Origin: an uncultured Clostridium sp.
Lineage (GTDB): Bacteria > Bacillota > Clostridia > TANB77 > CAG-508
DNA: 43,239 nucleotides
Reading direction: 5' to 3'
Assembly (NCBI GenBank): GCA_900553405.1
Contig: USDF01000005.1
Coordinates: 1 to 43,239, forward strand
Made by a program: the position numbers and the translations under genes. Under the pieces are notes generated by a model that was given only the letters and a program-made list of their open reading frames with translations, was not told the origin of the DNA and did not search any database. The stretch's first letter is position 1. Every line of letters begins with the position of its first letter. Of the stretch, positions 41,593 to 43,239 are shown one piece after another.

Positions 41593-42771
41593 TTAAGCCA
41601 CAACTTTATTATATACAGTTTTACTTTTCTCAAGAGCAAACATAACTCTTACGAGTTTTTTAGTAGCGTGAGAAATGGCAACATTGTAATGTTTACCTTC
41701 GGTACGTTTCTTAGCTAGATATATAGCAAAGTTTGGCTCCCAAGTGCAAACAAGTTTTGTAGCATTAAAAAGAGCATATCTAAGGTATCTTGAACCTCTT
41801 TTCTCCATTTTAGAATGAGAAGATTCAAGTTTACCAGACTGATATGTAGTAGGAGCTAAACCAGCAAAAGCTAAAATTTTATCAGGAGAGTCAAAATTAT
41901 CAAAAGAGCCAATTTCAGAAATTATCATAGCAGCCATAGATATACCGATACCAGGAATAGAAAGAATAGGAGAATTTATTTCATTCATAATCTTTTCAAT
42001 TTCTGTTTCGATTTCTGAAATTTCAGTATCAAACTCTCTAATAAGTTTTATGGTATGTTTTAGCTCTAAAGATTTAGCAGGCATATTAGAACCAATAGAA
42101 TTTTTAGCAAGTTGTTTAATTTCTATAGCCTTTGATTTATCAAGTCTGCCGTGGGAATTATTAGCTAATAAATTAGAAAGTTTAGTTAAGTTAGCATTTG
42201 CTACTTGCATAGCACCAGGAAATTGATAAAGCAATTCATAAATAGAACTTAAATGAATTGTAGAAACAATTTTTTCAAGTTCTGGAAATAAAATTGTAGC
42301 AAGTCTAGATACTGAAGTTTTAAGCTTAGCACGTTCTTTAACTTTATCAAAACGATAACGAGATAGTGACTTTAATTCTTCATTGTGATATAATGCAATA
42401 GAGTAGGACTTCAAGTTCACATTAGACATTAACATAGTAGCAATAGTATGAGAATATATCTTATCCGTTTTCGTCTGTCTAAGGCTTAGACTTTTTCTGA
42501 ACAGATTGGTATGTAATGGATTAATAACGAAGGTGGGAAGGTCTTTATTGAGAAGATATCCCAAAAGATTGTAACTATAATGTCCAGTGGCTTCAAGCCC
42601 TACTTTAATTTTAGAAAAATCATTTGAACAAGATTCAATTTTTTCAAAAAGATCGTCAAAACCTTCTATATTGTTAAGAATAGTAAAAGTATCAAACAAA
42701 ATCTTACCATCAGAGTTGACAATAAAACAATCATGATTGTCCTTAGCAACATCAATACCAACAAAAATCAT
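41593..42771 (-). CDS. IS110-family transposase
   Basis: 392 aa. The N-terminal DEDD (RuvC-like) domain has GIDVAK (D7), GLEATGHY (E60) and QTKTDK (D103). The fourth acidic residue, normally three residues after D103 in KTDxxD, is Tyr106 (KTDKIYS). The C-terminal Transposase_20 domain has LSIPGIGISMAAMIISEIG, FAGLAP, and the Ser-containing segment SSHSKMEKRGSRYLRYAL. It acts with an element-encoded bridge RNA to pair target and donor DNA. The reading frame is otherwise full length. Confidence 0.93.
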   Translation of the reverse strand: MIFVGIDVAKDNHDCFIVNSDGKILFDTFTILNNIEGFDDLFEKIESCSNDFSKIKVGLEATGHYSYNLLGYLLNKDLPTFVINPLHTNLFRKSLSLRQTKTDKIYSHTIATMLMSNVNLKSYSIALYHNEELKSLSRYRFDKVKERAKLKTSVSRLATILFPELEKIVSTIHLSSIYELLYQFPGAMQVANANLTKLSNLLANNSHGRLDKSKAIEIKQLAKNSIGSNMPAKSLELKHTIKLIREFDTEISEIETEIEKIMNEINSPILSIPGIGISMAAMIISEIGSFDNFDSPDKILAFAGLAPTTYQSGKLESSHSKMEKRGSRYLRYALFNATKLVCTWEPNFAIYLAKKRTEGKHYNVAISHATKKLVRVMFALEKSKTVYNKVVA

Positions 42772-42774
42772 AAT

Positions 42775-42970
42775 AAAACCTCATTTCATAAAAATATTTG
42801 ATATTGTATATAGAACCACAGAACTCAATGCATTGTAACCTCGTTCTATATAAACCGTCGTGCGGTATCTAACTAATTAACAAATAAGCAAAGAGACTGT
42901 GGTTGGAGCCTTATTTAAACCATCTAGTGGTAGGAGGAAACAACCAATCCACAATATCTTTAAATATAAT
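42775..42970 (-). ncRNA. candidate IS110 bridge RNA region
   Basis: The non-coding DNA immediately 5' of the transposase start has several stem-loops: ATATAGAAC/GTTCTATAT (42808-42816/42843-42851) with a 26-nt internal loop; ACCG/CGGT (42854-42857/42863-42866); and TGTGGTTGG/CCAATCCACA (42898-42906/42944-42953) enclosing ACCA-TCTAG-TGGT. The position and architecture fit the guide RNA found in this end of IS110 elements. Confidence 0.55.
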
Positions 42971-43028
42971 AACATATTTTAAATTTTTATAAAAATGTTA
43001 TTAAATATATTATACGAGGAGGAAACAA

Positions 43029-43239
43029 ATGAAAAGTCAAGAAAAAAGAATGTTACTAATATTAGTAATAGTATCAGCATTAATCATAACAATAATATGG
43101 TTTGCAACAAGAAACAAGGAAAACAACAATGTTGGAGGAACAACAACAGAAAATGTGGAACAAGGAGAATTTACAAAAGTAGAAGCAGACGGAACAATAG
43201 TAAACACAAGTGAAAAATTAAAACAAACAAAAGAAAATT
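43029..43239 (+). CDS. N-terminal part of a membrane-anchored protein (runs off window)
   Basis: At least 70 codons are visible. ATG 43029 follows a strong SD (GAGGAGG, 43016-43022). A membrane helix at ~8-25 (MLLILVIVSALIITIIWF) is followed by an Asn/Thr/Gly linker and an extracellular segment (GEFTKVEADGTIVNTSEKL). The family is unknown; the C-terminus is missing. Confidence 0.75.
   Translation, partial: MKSQEKRMLLILVIVSALIITIIWFATRNKENNNVGGTTTENVEQGEFTKVEADGTIVNTSEKLKQTKEN

Larger units (their letters stand above)
41540..42975 (-). mobile_element. IS110-family insertion sequence (boundaries approximate)
   Basis: A DEDD transposase gene plus a ~200-bp structured non-coding segment upstream of it. 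IS110 elements lack terminal inverted repeats, so exact ends cannot be fixed from one copy. Confidence 0.75.

Noticed and set aside
42995..43213. 72-codon plus-strand frame at the window end
   Set aside because: A different frame starting at 43029 has the SD GAGGAGG and a normal membrane-protein N-terminus; this one gives an Asn/Lys/Arg-rich artefact.

Overview
The window comes from an AT-rich, low-GC, endospore-forming member of the Clostridia (Bacillota). Gene starts carry strong purine-rich Shine-Dalgarno sites. Sporulation markers are spread across it: spo0A, yqfC, yqfD, pdaA and yyaC. Gene order yqfC-yqfD-(X)-ybeY-dgkA...era-yqzL-recO is the usual Firmicutes arrangement. Anaerobe redox genes (rubrerythrin, a rubredoxin domain) and an M60-type, sortase-anchored surface metallopeptidase suggest an anaerobic, host-associated (gut-like) commensal. 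The species cannot be named from the sequence alone.

Layout. 1-19.3 kb is mostly core genome: pdaA; a sporulation/ribosome operon (yqfC, yqfD, an unrecognised 401-aa gene in the slot usually held by phoH and yqfF, ybeY, dgkA, a DUF3048 gene); era-yqzL-recO; a TagO/WecA-like glycosyltransferase with a rubredoxin tail; hslO-pth; a short RNase E/G behind a 125-bp palindrome; a P-loop nucleoside kinase-like gene; rimO; a 115-aa orphan with a structured leader; DUF2207-lemA; rubrerythrin; dut.

19.4-29.0 kb is an accessory block: about 14 small co-directional genes behind one promoter, separated by 1-45 bp linkers. They encode an endonuclease/exonuclease/phosphatase-fold protein, a serine hydrolase, a UMPH-1-like nucleotidase, a C15 peptidase-like protein, a Nudix hydrolase, a UDG-like protein, an ASCH protein, an NTF2-like protein, an aminoglycoside phosphotransferase-like kinase, two SDRs and an MBL-fold hydrolase. 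Several are decaying: a nonsense codon, an N-terminally deleted alpha/beta hydrolase, an SDR with its catalytic Lys changed to Glu, and another broken frame. Many of the enzymes act on nucleotides or nucleic acids.

29.8-31.9 kb holds the most unusual gene: a 714-aa protein with about six repeats of ~70 aa, each containing a helix-turn-helix-like segment, followed by a C-terminal domain that resembles sigma-70 region 2. It appears to be expressed from a leaderless mRNA.

32-43 kb contains a GNAT acetyltransferase with a terminator-like hairpin in its leader, tRNA-Gln and tRNA-His, an IMPACT/YigZ protein, spo0A, a compact two-strand regulatory locus (tiny ORF, bidirectional terminator, candidate ~85-nt RNA), the LPXTG-anchored M60 peptidase, mscL with a zinc-ribbon tail, yyaC with small neighbours, and an IS110-family element with a structured non-coding end (candidate bridge RNA). 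The transposase shows a Tyr where the fourth acidic catalytic residue is expected. The window ends inside a membrane-anchored protein gene.
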